A program made the position numbers and the translations under genes. From the NCBI GenBank assembly GCA_022376925.1, contig JAIOJX010000030.1, forward strand, positions 172,727,298 through 172,791,297: a DNA stretch of 64,000 nucleotides, given 5' to 3'. Source of the stretch: Tragulus kanchil (taxonomy: Eukaryota > Chordata > Mammalia > Artiodactyla > Tragulidae). Shown here piece by piece: positions 12,228 to 22,806 of the stretch (the stretch's first letter is position 1; every line of letters starts with the position of its first letter). The notes beneath the pieces were generated by a model. It worked only from the letters and a program-made list of their open reading frames with translations, was not told the DNA's origin and made no database searches.

Positions 12228-12765
12228 TACTATATATACATACAATGGAATATAATTCAGCCTTAAAAAAAAAAAAGAAGGAAACCTTGCTATTTTTAAC
12301 AACATGGATGAACCTGGAGGACAGTATACTAAACGAAATAGGAAAGGCATAAAAGGACCAACACTGCACAATTTCATTTATCTTTAGAACTTAAAACAGT
12401 CAAAAGTAATAAAAACGGAATAAAACAGTGGTTACCAAGGGCTGAGGTAAATAGAGGATATGAGAAGATGTTGATCAAATGGCAAAACATTTTAATACTA
12501 AGATGATTAAGTTCTGGACACATAATATATATAGCATTATAACTATAGCTAATAATATGTATTGTATATCTGAAATCTGCTGATAGTAGAACTTAAGTAT
12601 TCTCACCATAAAAATAAGAAAGTAACCATGTGAGGTCATGGATACATTGTATTAATTAGGTTGATTTTGGTAATAATTTCACAATGCATATCAAAACACC
12701 ATGCTGTACACACAACTTAAATATATCAATTCTACCTTAACTCTATCTCAATAAAGTTGGACAAA
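12228..12765 (+). mobile_element. L1 (old L1M-type) 3' end
   Basis: The stretch reads acaatggaatataattcagc, then ttaacaacatggatgaacct, ggttaccaagggctgaggta, gtatatctgaaatctgctga, gttgattttggtaataattt, ending with atctcaataaagttgg. This is the 3' end of an older L1 subfamily. The reading frame is destroyed. Confidence 0.85.
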
Positions 12766-12982
12766 AATTAAGTGAAGTTCAGCTGAAATATTAGAATTCT
12801 AGCTAGTGTCTGATACTGAACCTCACGTCTAGGACTACAGAGTTCACATAACTTTGTTTTAAAATTTCTTAAAAATTGTCTGAAAATCTGAAAGGGCTTG
12901 AAACAGAAAAGACATTGAGATTTTAAACATTCATGTTGGCATCTAGCAAATTAAAGAAGTGGCTTTAGCAGAGTTAAGAAAC

Positions 12983-13244
12983 GAAGAGAAGGGACTTCCC
13001 TGGTGGTCCAGTGGATAAAGAGTCTGTCTTGTAGTATCAGGGCACTGGTTTGATCCCCAGCCCAGGAAGATCCCACATGCCATGGAGCGGCTGTTTGGAG
13101 TGCACATGCCCAGAGCTGGTGCACTGCAATGAGAGAGGCCGCTGCAATCATAGGCCCACACAGGCCAAAGAATAAAGATGGATGACAATAAACAAAAAGA
13201 AAACAATAAAAGAGGCCAAAAAAAAAAAAAAATGAAGAGAAGGG
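12983..13244 (+). mobile_element. CHR-type tRNA-Glu SINE with target-site duplication
   Basis: The head starts gggacttccctggtggtcca and has the A-box region tggtccagtggataaagag and a mutated B-box (ggtttgatcccc). The tail is (ata)n-like plus poly(A). It is flanked by the direct repeat gaagagaaggg at 12983-12993 and 13234-13244, the expected mark of LINE-driven insertion. Part of the middle (the 'gaaccggtgt...' block) is missing. Confidence 0.92.
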
Positions 13245-14029
13245 TCTGAGAGTCTTGCAGTTTTAGGGTTCAATCCTTCTCGGACTCAAGAATGGTATCT
13301 GATAACCATCTGCACCTGTGTTTCTCTGCTATCATCTATACCTGGAACCAAACTCATCACGGTTCTTCCTCACAGCTCATCCTCCAGACTTCTTGGTATA
13401 GGAAAGCCATGTTACCATCTCTCTCCCTGTCTCCCAGATATCCTTACTCTCTGTGAGTTGTAAAGATTCAATACAATTAAATTCAACAAGTGGTGTTGAG
13501 TGACCCCTGTAGGTCAAACATGGAGACTGGGCCCTGGACTCTAGGTGTACCTAGGCTAGCAAGTGAAGATCAAGCTAAAAAGTGCCACAGTACTCCTCAC
13601 AGTACTCTTCTTACCCTCAATGATGAATCGGTCAGAAGCATGAATTTCGGTCAGAGTAGTGACAACTGAAGTAGACAATGAAGGCCAGATAAAATAGACA
13701 TTTTGAAGAAAGTACCTGTGGAATCCATGAATAATCCAACATAAGGTCAAAGACAAGGCAAAGGTGACAATCAAAACTGACATTCAGATAGGGAGCAAAA
13801 TGGTGCTGTCAGATTCCAAGAGCACTGGACAGGTAGCCTGTGTAAGAGAACCATAATGATTGTGACTGTCACCTGATGCAAAAGCATAAAAAACTTCACA
13901 AGAGTCACCAGACAGACACCAGGACTTGAGAGGGAAGTGATAGAAACAAATATTTTAAGATTATTAACATAAAAAATACAGATGAAGATGGAAAATTTGT
14001 TGATGTTTAAAGGACAAGCAGAGTTGAAG

Positions 14030-14200
14030 ACTGAATATATATACACACACTGTATATATATATATATGTAAAGTTTATACATATAATATACATTATATTA
14101 TGTTATATATTAACACCTACATAAAGATATATGAAATTGTATATAATACTATATATAAGAAGATATATAAAGATATGTATATATATATTTAAGAGAAGCT
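14030..14200. repeat. AT-rich simple repeat (D4 copy 1)
   Basis: Runs of (ta)n and (ac)n: atatatatacacacactgta followed by tatatatatata, then more 'atataatatacattatatta' type sequence up to about 14195. Its image lies at 15141-15311. Confidence 0.8.
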
Positions 14201-14225
14201 TAAAAGAGGAGTACTGATTTGGATT

Positions 14226-14587
14226 GAAGACTGAATCTTTTTGTTTTTTTTTTAAGATTTATTTATTTATTTATTTTGGGCGGGGGTTGGGTTAGGGATG
14301 GAGGGGAGTGGGCGGGCCGCTTCTATTGGTCTTTCATTTCTCTATTTTCATCCGTCTTTGTTCTTTGGCTCCTGTGGGCCTCCCATCACGGTGGCCTCTG
14401 TCGTCGCAGAGCGCCGGCTCTGGGCGCATGCGCCCCAGAGCTCCGGTTTGGTAATTGGACACATCGGTCCAGCCGCTCCGCAGCATGTGGGATCTTCCCA
14501 GGCCAGGGATCGAACTGGCGCCCCTTGCACTGCAAGGCGGTGTCCTTACCCACTGGACCACCAGGGGAAGCCCGAAGACTGAATCTT
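14226..14587 (-). mobile_element. long CHR-subfamily SINE, full length, with 14-bp target-site duplication (D4 copy 1)
   Basis: On the minus strand this is a complete element of about 330 bp: tRNA-Glu-like head (minus-strand start gggcttcccctggtggtcca) with a clean B-box (ggttcgatccc-type, seen reversed as agggatcgaac), a body, an extended C-rich 3' part, (taaa)n and poly(A). The flanks are gaagactgaatctt at 14226-14239 and 14574-14587, a perfect 14-bp duplication. Intact flanks and CpG-rich text indicate a young insertion. Confidence 0.95.
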
Positions 14588-15336
14588 AAGACACATCTTT
14601 GTGGTGTTGAGTGACCCCTGTAGGTCAAACATGGAGACTGGGCCCTGGACTCTAGGTGTACCTAGGCTAGCAAGTGAAGATCAAGCTAAAAAGTGCCACA
14701 GTACTCCTCACAGTACTCTTCTTACCCTCAATGATGAATCGGTCAGAAGCATGAATTTCGGTCAGAGTAGTGACAACTGAAGTAGACAATGAAGGCCAGA
14801 TAAAATAGACATTTTGAAGAAAGTACCTGTGGAATCCATGAATAATCCAACATAAGGTCAAAGACAAGGCAAAGGTGACAATCAAAACTGACATTCAGAT
14901 AGGGAGCAAAATGGTGCTGTCAGATTCCAAGAGCACTGGACAGGTAGCCTGTGTAAGAGAACCATAATGATTGTGACTGTCACCTGATGCAAAAGCATAA
15001 AAAACTTCACAAGAGTCACCAGACAGACACCAGGACTTGAGAGGGAAGTGATAGAAACAAATATTTTAAGATTATTAACATAAAAAATACAGATGAAGAT
15101 GGAAAATTTGTTGATGTTTAAAGGACAAGCAGAGTTGAAGACTGAATATATATACACACACTGTATATATATATATATGTAAAGTTTATACATATAATAT
15201 ACATTATATTATGTTATATATTAACACCTACATAAAGATATATGAAATTGTATATAATACTATATATAAGAAGATATATAAAGATATGTATATATATATT
15301 TAAGAGAAGCTTAAAAGAGGAGTACTGATTTGGATT

Positions 15337-15698
15337 GAAGACTGAATCTTTTTGTTTTTTTTTTAAGATTTATTTATTTATTTATTTTGGGCGGGGGTTG
15401 GGTTAGGGATGGAGGGGAGTGGGCGGGCCGCTTCTATTGGTCTTTCATTTCTCTATTTTCATCCGTCTTTGTTCTTTGGCTCCTGTGGGCCTCCCATCAC
15501 GGTGGCCTCTGTCGTCGCAGAGCGCCGGCTCTGGGCGCATGCGCCCCAGAGCTCCGGTTTGGTAATTGGACACATCGGTCCAGCCGCTCCGCAGCATGTG
15601 GGATCTTCCCAGGCCAGGGATCGAACTGGCGCCCCTTGCACTGCAAGGCGGTGTCCTTACCCACTGGACCACCAGGGGAAGCCCGAAGACTGAATCTT
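15337..15698 (-). mobile_element. long CHR-subfamily SINE 'A' (D4 copy 2)
   Basis: The second image of the SINE at 14226-14587, offset by 1111 and with the same gaagactgaatctt flanks. It is the left parent of the recombinant element at 16127-16391. Confidence 0.95.
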
Positions 15699-16966
15699 AA
15701 GACACATCTTTGTCTGCATTAGAAGTAGTCAGCAAAAAAGGGACTAGATATGTTGGCAAAGTGGAACAAGTCACCATGGGAGGCAAGAGGAAACTGGAAA
15801 AGGAAGGGATGCTTAGCAGTGTCAAAAGCTATCAAGAGGCTTTTAAATTTGGTGTTTAAGAAGCTATTGCTGACCTGGAAAACATCGGTTTCATCTAAGC
15901 TATACATAGGAAGTAGGTGCAGGGCTGGTGAGTCAGTGAAGACAACAGGGAAGCCGGTCAGTGTTGTACAGAATAGCATTTCTGTATTGTACAGAATCAA
16001 GTAATGAAATGAAGGTGGCTACCCGAAGAAACTTAAGTGTCAAAAACAAATATTTTATGTTAGCTCATACTTCTTGATATTAGTGTTTATTTCATTGAAA
16101 TTAGGATGCTCCTCATTTATAACCTTAATTTTTTTGGAGGGGGGCCACTTCTATTGGCGTTTCATTTACTTCCATCTTTGTTCTTTGGCCTATGTGGGCC
16201 TCCCATCGCAGTGGCCTCTCCTTGCAGAGCACCAGCTCCGGGTGCATGCGCTCAAGAGCTCCGGTTTGGTAATTGGACACATCGGTCCAGCCGCTCCGCA
16301 GCATGTGGGATCTTCCCAGGCCAGGGATCGAACTGGCGCCCCTTGCACTGCAAGGCGGTGTCCTTACCCACTGGACCACCAGGGGAAGCCCGAAGACTGA
16401 ATCTTAAGACACATCTTTGTCTGCATTAGAAGTAGTCAGCAAAAAAGGGACTAGATATGTTGGCAAAGTGGAACAAGTCACCATGGGAGGCAAGAGGAAA
16501 CTGGAAAAGGAAGGGATGCTTAGCAGTGTCAAAAGCTATCAAGAGGCTTTTAAATTTGGTGTTTAAGAAGCTATTGCTGACCTGGAAAACATCGGTTTCA
16601 TCTAAGCTATACATAGGAAGTAGGTGCAGGGCTGGTGAGTCAGTGAAGACAACAGGGAAGCCGGTCAGTGTTGTACAGAATAGCATTTCTGTATTGTACA
16701 GAATCAAGTAATGAAATGAAGGTGGCTACCCGAAGAAACTTAAGTGTCAAAAACAAATATTTTATGTTAGCTCATACTTCTTGATATTAGTGTTTATTTC
16801 ATTGAAATTAGGATGCTCCTCATTTATAACCTTAATTTTTTTGGAGGGGGGCCACTTCTATTGGCGTTTCATTTACTTCCATCTTTGTTCTTTGGCCTAT
16901 GTGGGCCTCCCATCGCAGTGGCCTCTCCTTGCAGAGCACCAGCTCCGGGTGCATGCGCTCAAGAGC
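15553..16966. repeat. tandem duplication D5 (period 707) bounded by SINEs
   Basis: Copy 1 is 15553-16259 and copy 2 is 16260-16966. The edges lie at the same internal position, an agagc word, of two different CHR SINEs. The 440-bp spacer (15699-16126 and 16406-16833) appears identical in both copies. The period and the SINE-bounded edges set this apart from the other ~1.1-kb duplications. Confidence 0.93.
16127..16391 (-). mobile_element. hybrid CHR SINE (left half of B, right half of A)
   Basis: Up to the agagc word at 16255-16259 the sequence equals the SINE at 16834-17097, including its left flank taggatgctcctc (16102-16114). From tccggtttgg (16260) it equals the SINE at 15337-15698, including its right flank gaagactgaatctt (16392-16405). 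The two flanks do not match each other, so this is not an ordinary insertion. It is the structure expected of a SINE-SINE recombinant. Confidence 0.92.
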
Positions 16967-17110
16967 ACTGGCTCGGTAGTTGGATACATTGGTCCAGCCA
17001 CTCTGTGGCACGTGGGATCTTCCCAGCGCAGGGATCAAACTGGTGCCCCTTGCACTGCAAGGCGGTGTCTTTACCCACTGGACCATCAGGGAAGCCCTAG
17101 GATGCTCCTC
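16809..17110 (-). mobile_element. CHR-type SINE 'B' with target-site duplication
   Basis: A separate CHR copy, diverged from A (tcggtagttggatacattgg in place of tggtaattggacacatcgg), with a short 3' end lacking the long C-rich block. It is flanked by taggatgctcctc at 16809-16821 and 17098-17110. It is the right parent of the hybrid element. Confidence 0.93.
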
Positions 17111-17590
17111 CTTTAAACCATCCACTTACATAAGAAATTTTAAAAGTTTTACCAATTAAACTATGCTCCTCATAAATTGTAAGCTATGCCCTGACTTCAG
17201 AAATGCCCAATTTTATGTGTGTGTGTGTGTATGAAATTTAGGACTACCTCTTTCATTTTTCAGTTTTATTTTCTAGCTAATGGCTTAGCTCATTAGCAGG
17301 GAGATAGATAACAGATGCATATAGTGTGTGTATGTGTGTGCAGTAGTCTACTTGTACATACATCCTTGTGTTTCTACCCATCTAGAAAAATCTGGATTCT
17401 GACAACACTATTACACAGATGTTGGTTTCAATTATAAAGTAGGTCCTTAGGGTTGCTAAGCTCAAAAAAGATGAATATCTGTCAGTGAAAAGTTCTTAAG
17501 AAACTTCAACTTCCGAGTTCTCCACATGGCCCTATTTTGGCAAATAATTCACTTCTTTCTTGGCAAAACTGCAATGCTGAAGCAGCAGTT
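17111..17590. other. no gene; includes a short (TG)n repeat
   Basis: AT-rich text with a (tg)9-type run at 17215-17232 and a second short 'gtgtgtgtatgtgtgtg' run near 17324. Nothing else is recognised. Confidence 0.55.
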
Positions 17591-17977
17591 ATACCCACTT
17601 TGAAGAACACTGGCCACCTGAAAAAAAATCTCCAAAGAAAATAAGGGCTTCTAAAATCTTAATAGACTCTTTTACGCCTTATTTATAAAAGCTGCAATTA
17701 CACACTGCAGAAGAAGCAAATGAACATGGACCCTTTGGCAGTTTTCCAGAGATGAAGGGAGTTTTCCCCTTGCATTTAACCCTGAAGTACACTTCCTCAC
17801 AATCACTTCATGATTGATAAAAACTGAAGACAAGTAAGCAGTTTATATTTTAAAAAGTAAGATGATTACCATATTCACTGTTTTTTTTAAAAGAAAGAAA
17901 TCCTATTTTTGTTAGTCTTCTTAATGAAACCTGCAACTACCTCCTTCACTACTTTGGGGATGTAATTCGAGCTGCAT

Positions 17978-18105
17978 TACCACACAGTGATTAAGAGCAA
18001 GAATTCCAGTCAGTCCTGGGTTTGAATTGCAGTCTTGGCACCACTGGTCACATGAGCCTATTCAAATTACTTGTGCTAATTGAAGCTTTTCAAGTTAAAC
18101 ATCTT
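17978..18105 (-). mobile_element. MIR SINE (D6 copy 1)
   Basis: Reversed MIR text: cagtgattaagagcaagaat, tccagtcagtcctgggtttg, aattgcagtcttggcaccac, tggtcacatgagcc. It matches the usual 'agagcatgggctttggagtcagac ... tgggttcgaatcc' MIR order. Confidence 0.65.
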
Positions 18106-18198
18106 TTCATTCATATTAAATGGGTCAACTGGAGATGTCATCATTACTAATCATCATGAGTTTTGTCTTCACAGACTACTGAAAGATGCTTTAATTTG

Positions 18199-18294
18199 GT
18201 GAAGGGGGAAGGGAGAGGGGAGGAGAAAATGGAGAGGGTGGAGGGCGAGGCGAAAGGGGAAGAAGACAAAGGATGGAGAGACTGGAAGGGATGG
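18199..18294. repeat. purine-rich tract (D6 copy 1)
   Basis: About 95 bases made almost only of A and G on the plus strand (gaagggggaagggagagggg and onward). Only a few pyrimidines interrupt it. Confidence 0.8.
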
Positions 18295-19092
18295 ACTTAA
18301 AAGCAGAGAGGAAAAGGTGTGACCTATGTAGGGTAAGAGGCAGGAATTCCTCTCAGTGGGGAGGTTGGTCTACTGAGAAACCAGTGTGAGACTCTTCTGA
18401 ACACCTGTGCATTTTTCTCAAGCCATGTTCTTCTGTTTTGGTTCAGGGGTCAAAAAAATGAAGAGTAAGAGGAGTTGTTAGCTAAGTAGAAGAGATGGAA
18501 AAGAAGCAAAGGAGTTAAAGGGATGATTAGGCCAGTGATTATGAGGAGGGTTGTAGTTACTGAACTGCAGAAGGAGAACTGATGTGAATGGGTTATTAGC
18601 AATCTGAAGTGAGTGAAGCAAATTGGAAGAGTGAACTTACTTGTTGTATTGATACGTAAAAAGTGGAAGCTTCGAGAATGAGAGATGCTAGCAATAGCAG
18701 ACTTGAGAAATACCCACTTTGAAGAACACTGGCCACCTGAAAATCTCCAAAGAAAATAAGGGCTTCTAAAATCTTAATAGACTCTTTTACGCCTTATTTA
18801 TAAAAGCTGCAATTACACACTGCAGAAGAAGCAAATGAACATGGACCCTTTGGCAGTTTTCCAGAGATGAAGGGAGTTTTCCCCTTGCATTTAACCCTGA
18901 AGTACACTTCCTCACAATCACTTCATGATTGATAAAAACTGAAGACAAGTAAGCAGTTTATATTTTAAAAAGTAAGATGATTACCATATTCACTGTTTTT
19001 TTTAAAAGAAAGAAATCCTATTTTTGTTAGTCTTCTTAATGAAACCTGCAACTACCTCCTTCACTACTTTGGGGATGTAATTCGAGCTGCAT

Positions 19093-19220
19093 TACCACAC
19101 AGTGATTAAGAGCAAGAATTCCAGTCAGTCCTGGGTTTGAATTGCAGTCTTGGCACCACTGGTCACATGAGCCTATTCAAATTACTTGTGCTAATTGAAG
19201 CTTTTCAAGTTAAACATCTT
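19093..19220 (-). mobile_element. MIR SINE (D6 copy 2)
   Basis: The second image of the MIR at 17978-18105, offset by 1115. Confidence 0.65.
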
Positions 19221-19314
19221 TTCATTCATATTAAATGGGTCAACTGGAGATGTCATCATTACTAATCATCATGAGTTTTGTCTTCACAGACTACTGAAAG
19301 ATGCTTTAATTTGG

Positions 19315-19410
19315 TGAAGGGGGAAGGGAGAGGGGAGGAGAAAATGGAGAGGGTGGAGGGAGAGGAGAAAGGGGAAGAAGACAAAGGATGGAGAGACTGG
19401 AAGGGATGGA
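19315..19410. repeat. purine-rich tract (D6 copy 2)
   Basis: The second image of the tract at 18199-18294. It has A where copy 1 has C at two positions, making it a purer purine run. Confidence 0.8.
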
Positions 19411-19891
19411 CTTAAAAGCAGAGAGGAAAAGGTGTGACCTATGTAGGGTAAGAGGCAGGAATTCCTCTCAGTGGGGAGGTTGGTCTACTGAGAAACCAGT
19501 GTGAGACTCTTCTGAACACCTGTGCATTTTTCTCAAGCCATGTTCTTCTGTTTTGGTTCAGGGGTCAAAAAAATGAAGAGTAAGAGGAGTTGTTAGCTAA
19601 GTAGAAGAGATGGAAAAGAAGCAAAGGAGTTAAAGGGATGATTAGGCCAGTGATTATGAGGAGGGTTGTAGTTACTGAACTGCAGAAGGAGAACTGATGT
19701 GAATGGGTTATTAGCAATCTGAAGTGAGTGAAGCAAATTGGAAGAGTGAACTTACTTGTTGTATTGATACGTAAAAAGTGGAAGCTTCGAGAATGAGAGA
19801 TGCTAGCAATAGCAGACTTGAGAAATACAGGTTTACCCATGATGACAGGTAAACCTCCCCAATTTCCAGCAAAAAAAAAAAAAAAAAATCC

Positions 19892-22069
19892 AAACTGGCT
19901 TAAGAATGGCTCGAGTTTGGTGGAAGAGACGATCACCATCTATGTATAGGCCACAGAGCTGAGAGAATGGGATCCTGGGCAGATGAGCTACGCAATTCTT
20001 GTAATCTCCAAAGGTATAAGACTAGTGACAGAAAGATAGGAAGCCACAAGCAAAAACACTCAGGAAATAAAGAGGAATGAATGACATTTAATAGATGATT
20101 ATGTACAGTTTGTTGGCACATACTTCACATAAGCTGAGTTTTTTTGTTGTTATTGCTGTTGCTTAATTAGAAAAAAAAATGTTGTAAAAGCAAAAATGGG
20201 GGAGAAAGAGAATGACAATCTGGTCTCTAAACTCTACAACAGGGAGTTTTCATTCTCTCAGGAGATTTTAAGGAAACCTGTGTCATCTGGGGAAGTCAGT
20301 TTTTTATTCAAGCCAGAAGACGAAGAAAATATTGAAGATTAGGCACTTTGGTAATGACAAACTATATATTCCAAAGGATACATAAGAAACTGGGGAGTGA
20401 GGGACTGGCAGAGATGGGAAATTATGGGGATAAAATTCAGCATTGAAATATCTTAAATGCTTGGACTTTGGTAATTACAGTATAAAATTGGAATAAAAGG
20501 ATGATGAGATTAATCATGTTGGTCTTCTGGAGGAAGTACTGTTTATATACAATACTGGTTGGCTTTCAGAATGCTAAATAAGTGGGAGATCGTGGCTGGG
20601 GAAGAGGAAGTTTGTATCTACTTGGACCACAGAATCTGGGGGTATGTGCTTTAAACTCCCAGAAAGTTATGAATCAAACAGAGGACAGGAATCAGACAGC
20701 GTAAAGAGGCTGGGGAGACAGAAGGAATGAATTGGGGGTGGGCTGTCCTTGAGTCACTGCCTGAAGGTAAACACATCTTAGAAGACAGAGCTGGGAGTAC
20801 AGGTTTACCTAACGCAATGCTGGAATTAATTACTTCAGGCAAAATGTGTTTAGGAGCATAGGAGTCATCACTCAGAAGCGTGAAAAAAATCCATCTCCCA
20901 GTAGAGACACTGCATTATAAACTTGCCATAAGGAAGATGAGTGTTGATAGGGTCTAGTGATTGCCTGAAGATCCATAAACTGGCTTAAGAATGGCTCGAG
21001 TTTGGTGGAAGAGACGATCACCATCTATGTATAGGCCACAGAGCTGAGAGAATGGGATCCTGGGCAGATGAGCTACGCAATTCTTGTAATCTCCAAAGGT
21101 ATAAGACTAGTGACAGAAAGATAGGAAGCCACAAGCAAAAACACTCAGGAAATAAAGAGGAATGAATGACATTTAATAGATGATTATGTACAGTTTGTTG
21201 GCACATACTTCACATAAGCTGAGTTTTTTTGTTGTTATTGCTGTTGCTTAATTAGAAAAAAAAATGTTGTAAAAGCAAAAATGGGGGAGAAAGAGAATGA
21301 CAATCTGGTCTCTAAACTCTACAACAGGGAGTTTTCATTCTCTCAGGAGATTTTAAGGAAACCTGTGTCATCTGGGGAAGTCAGTTTTTTATTCAAGCCA
21401 GAAGACGAAGAAAATATTGAAGATTAGGCACTTTGGTAATGACAAACTATATATTCCAAAGGATACATAAGAAACTGGGGAGTGAGGGACTGGCAGAGAT
21501 GGGAAATTATGGGGATAAAATTCAGCATTGAAATATCTTAAATGCTTGGACTTTTGGTAATTACAGTATAAAATTGGAATAAAAGGATGATGAGATTAAT
21601 CATGTTGGTCTTCTGGAGGAAGTACTGTTTATATACAATACTGGTTGGCTTTCAGAATGCTAAATAAGTGGGAGATCGTGGCTGGGGAAGAGGAAGTTTG
21701 TATCTACTTGGACCACAGAATCTGGGGGTATGTGCTTTAAACTCCCAGAAAGTTATGAATCAAACAGAGGACAGGAATCAGACAGCGTAAAGAGGCTGGG
21801 GAGACAGAAGGAATGAATTGGGGGTGGGCTGTCCTTGAGTCACTGCCTGAAGGTAAACACATCTTAGAAGACAGAGCTGGGAGTACAGGTTTACCTAACG
21901 CAATGCTGGAATTAATTACTTCAGGCAAAATGTGTTTAGGAGCATAGGAGTCATCACTCAGAAGCGTGAAAAAAATCCATCTCCCAGTAGAGACACTGCA
22001 TTATAAACTTGCCATAAGGAAGATGAGTGTTGATAGGGTCTATGTGATTGTGGCCTGAAGATCCATAAC
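19892..22069. repeat. tandem duplication D7 (two copies, offset about 1085)
   Basis: Copy 1 is 19892-20976 and copy 2 is 20977-22069, beginning aaactggcttaagaatggct. At the right end copy 1 reads gtctagtgattgcctgaag, while copy 2 reads gtctatgtgattgtggcctg. A third image at 23131-23170 agrees with copy 2. Text such as 'ctggggaagaggaagtt' and 'gaggctggggagacagaagg' suggests a very old repeat that I cannot name. Confidence 0.93.
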
Positions 22070-22559
22070 ATATACAGTCATAAAGATAAATGCGGTCTAA
22101 ATGGAGTTGGTGATAGATTCTATTTACACTTCTGGTGCTTCTTATGAAAATGACTACAGACTCATTTGAGGGATATATGTTCTTTGTGATTAAAGATGAA
22201 AACCAGGCCTCCTAATGAGCCCTTATGGAGTAATACATTGTCTTGTGTTAGCACCATGCTACTGTCACTTCTCAGGAAGCACTGTTTGCTAGACTCTTTT
22301 TGTAATTTTATAGATAATCCTAAGTGTAATGTAATCATGAGAAAGCATTTACAGAAAAACTCATTTATTTGGAATGCTTGGGAAATAAATGTTCCTACTT
22401 TATTAGTTTAGTTAAGTCAAACATCCCCCTGGAGAATCCAAAATTTAAAGAAAATAATCTGTTTTCAATAGACTTCATTTACAATTTGTTGTTTCGTTAA
22501 AAAAGGTACAATAATGTAATTTAATCTTTCCTTGATTGCTTAAGACTAAGCAGACTAGA

Positions 22560-22730
22560 ATCATGTCTGAAAGCTAAGTAATGAAGGCCAAGATATTTAA
22601 CTTCTCACATTGTTTCTATAAAATAAATATCAATTTTATAGGTTTACGATGAGGATTTGATGAGAGAGTGCAAAGGGGGTTAATCCTGTCACCTAGAACA
22701 CAATCAAGGGTACCTATGCTTATCAGTAAT
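22560..22730 (-). mobile_element. MIR SINE, degraded (D8 copy 1)
   Basis: A reversed MIR-like order: atatttaacttctcacattg, tttctataaaataaatatca, ggtttacgatgaggatttga, gtcacctagaacacaatcaa, giving 'ttaacttctctgagcc ... gtaaaatggg ... gtgaggattaaatga ... cacctagcacag'. Divergence is high. Confidence 0.45.
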
Positions 22731-22777
22731 CTTATCAGATCAACATTTTAATTAGTGACATCAAAATCTGCTTCTGC

Positions 22778-22806
22778 TCTAATCAAATGATGGGCATTTG
22801 ATTAGA
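22778..22806. repeat. 12-bp perfect inverted repeat, 5-nt spacer (D8 copy 1)
   Basis: Arms tctaatcaaatg (22778-22789) and catttgattaga (22795-22806) are exact reverse complements, separated by atggg. Its image lies at 23879-23907. Confidence 0.9.

Larger units (their letters stand above)
13490..15711. repeat. tandem duplication D4 (two copies, offset 1111)
   Basis: Copy 1 is 13490-14600 and copy 2 is 14601-15711, from gtggtgttgagtgacccctg to gacacatcttt. Each copy carries a whole CHR SINE and its target-site duplication. I found no difference between the copies. Confidence 0.95.
17591..19828. repeat. tandem duplication D6 (two copies, offset 1115-1119)
   Basis: Copy 1 is 17591-18709 and copy 2 is 18710-19828, beginning atacccactttgaagaacac. 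Differences: an A-run of eight versus four near 17621/18740, and two C-to-A changes inside a purine tract (gggcgaggcga versus gggagaggaga). Confidence 0.94.

Noticed and set aside
12983..13100. tRNA-Glu-like sequence with A- and B-box-like words
   Set aside because: It is the head of a CHR SINE, with tail and target-site duplication, and the B-box is mutated. It is not a functional tRNA gene.
14298..16429. Several GC-rich open frames of 60-112 codons, repeated
   Set aside because: They lie inside CHR SINEs and their reversed images. SINE bodies often have open frames by composition.
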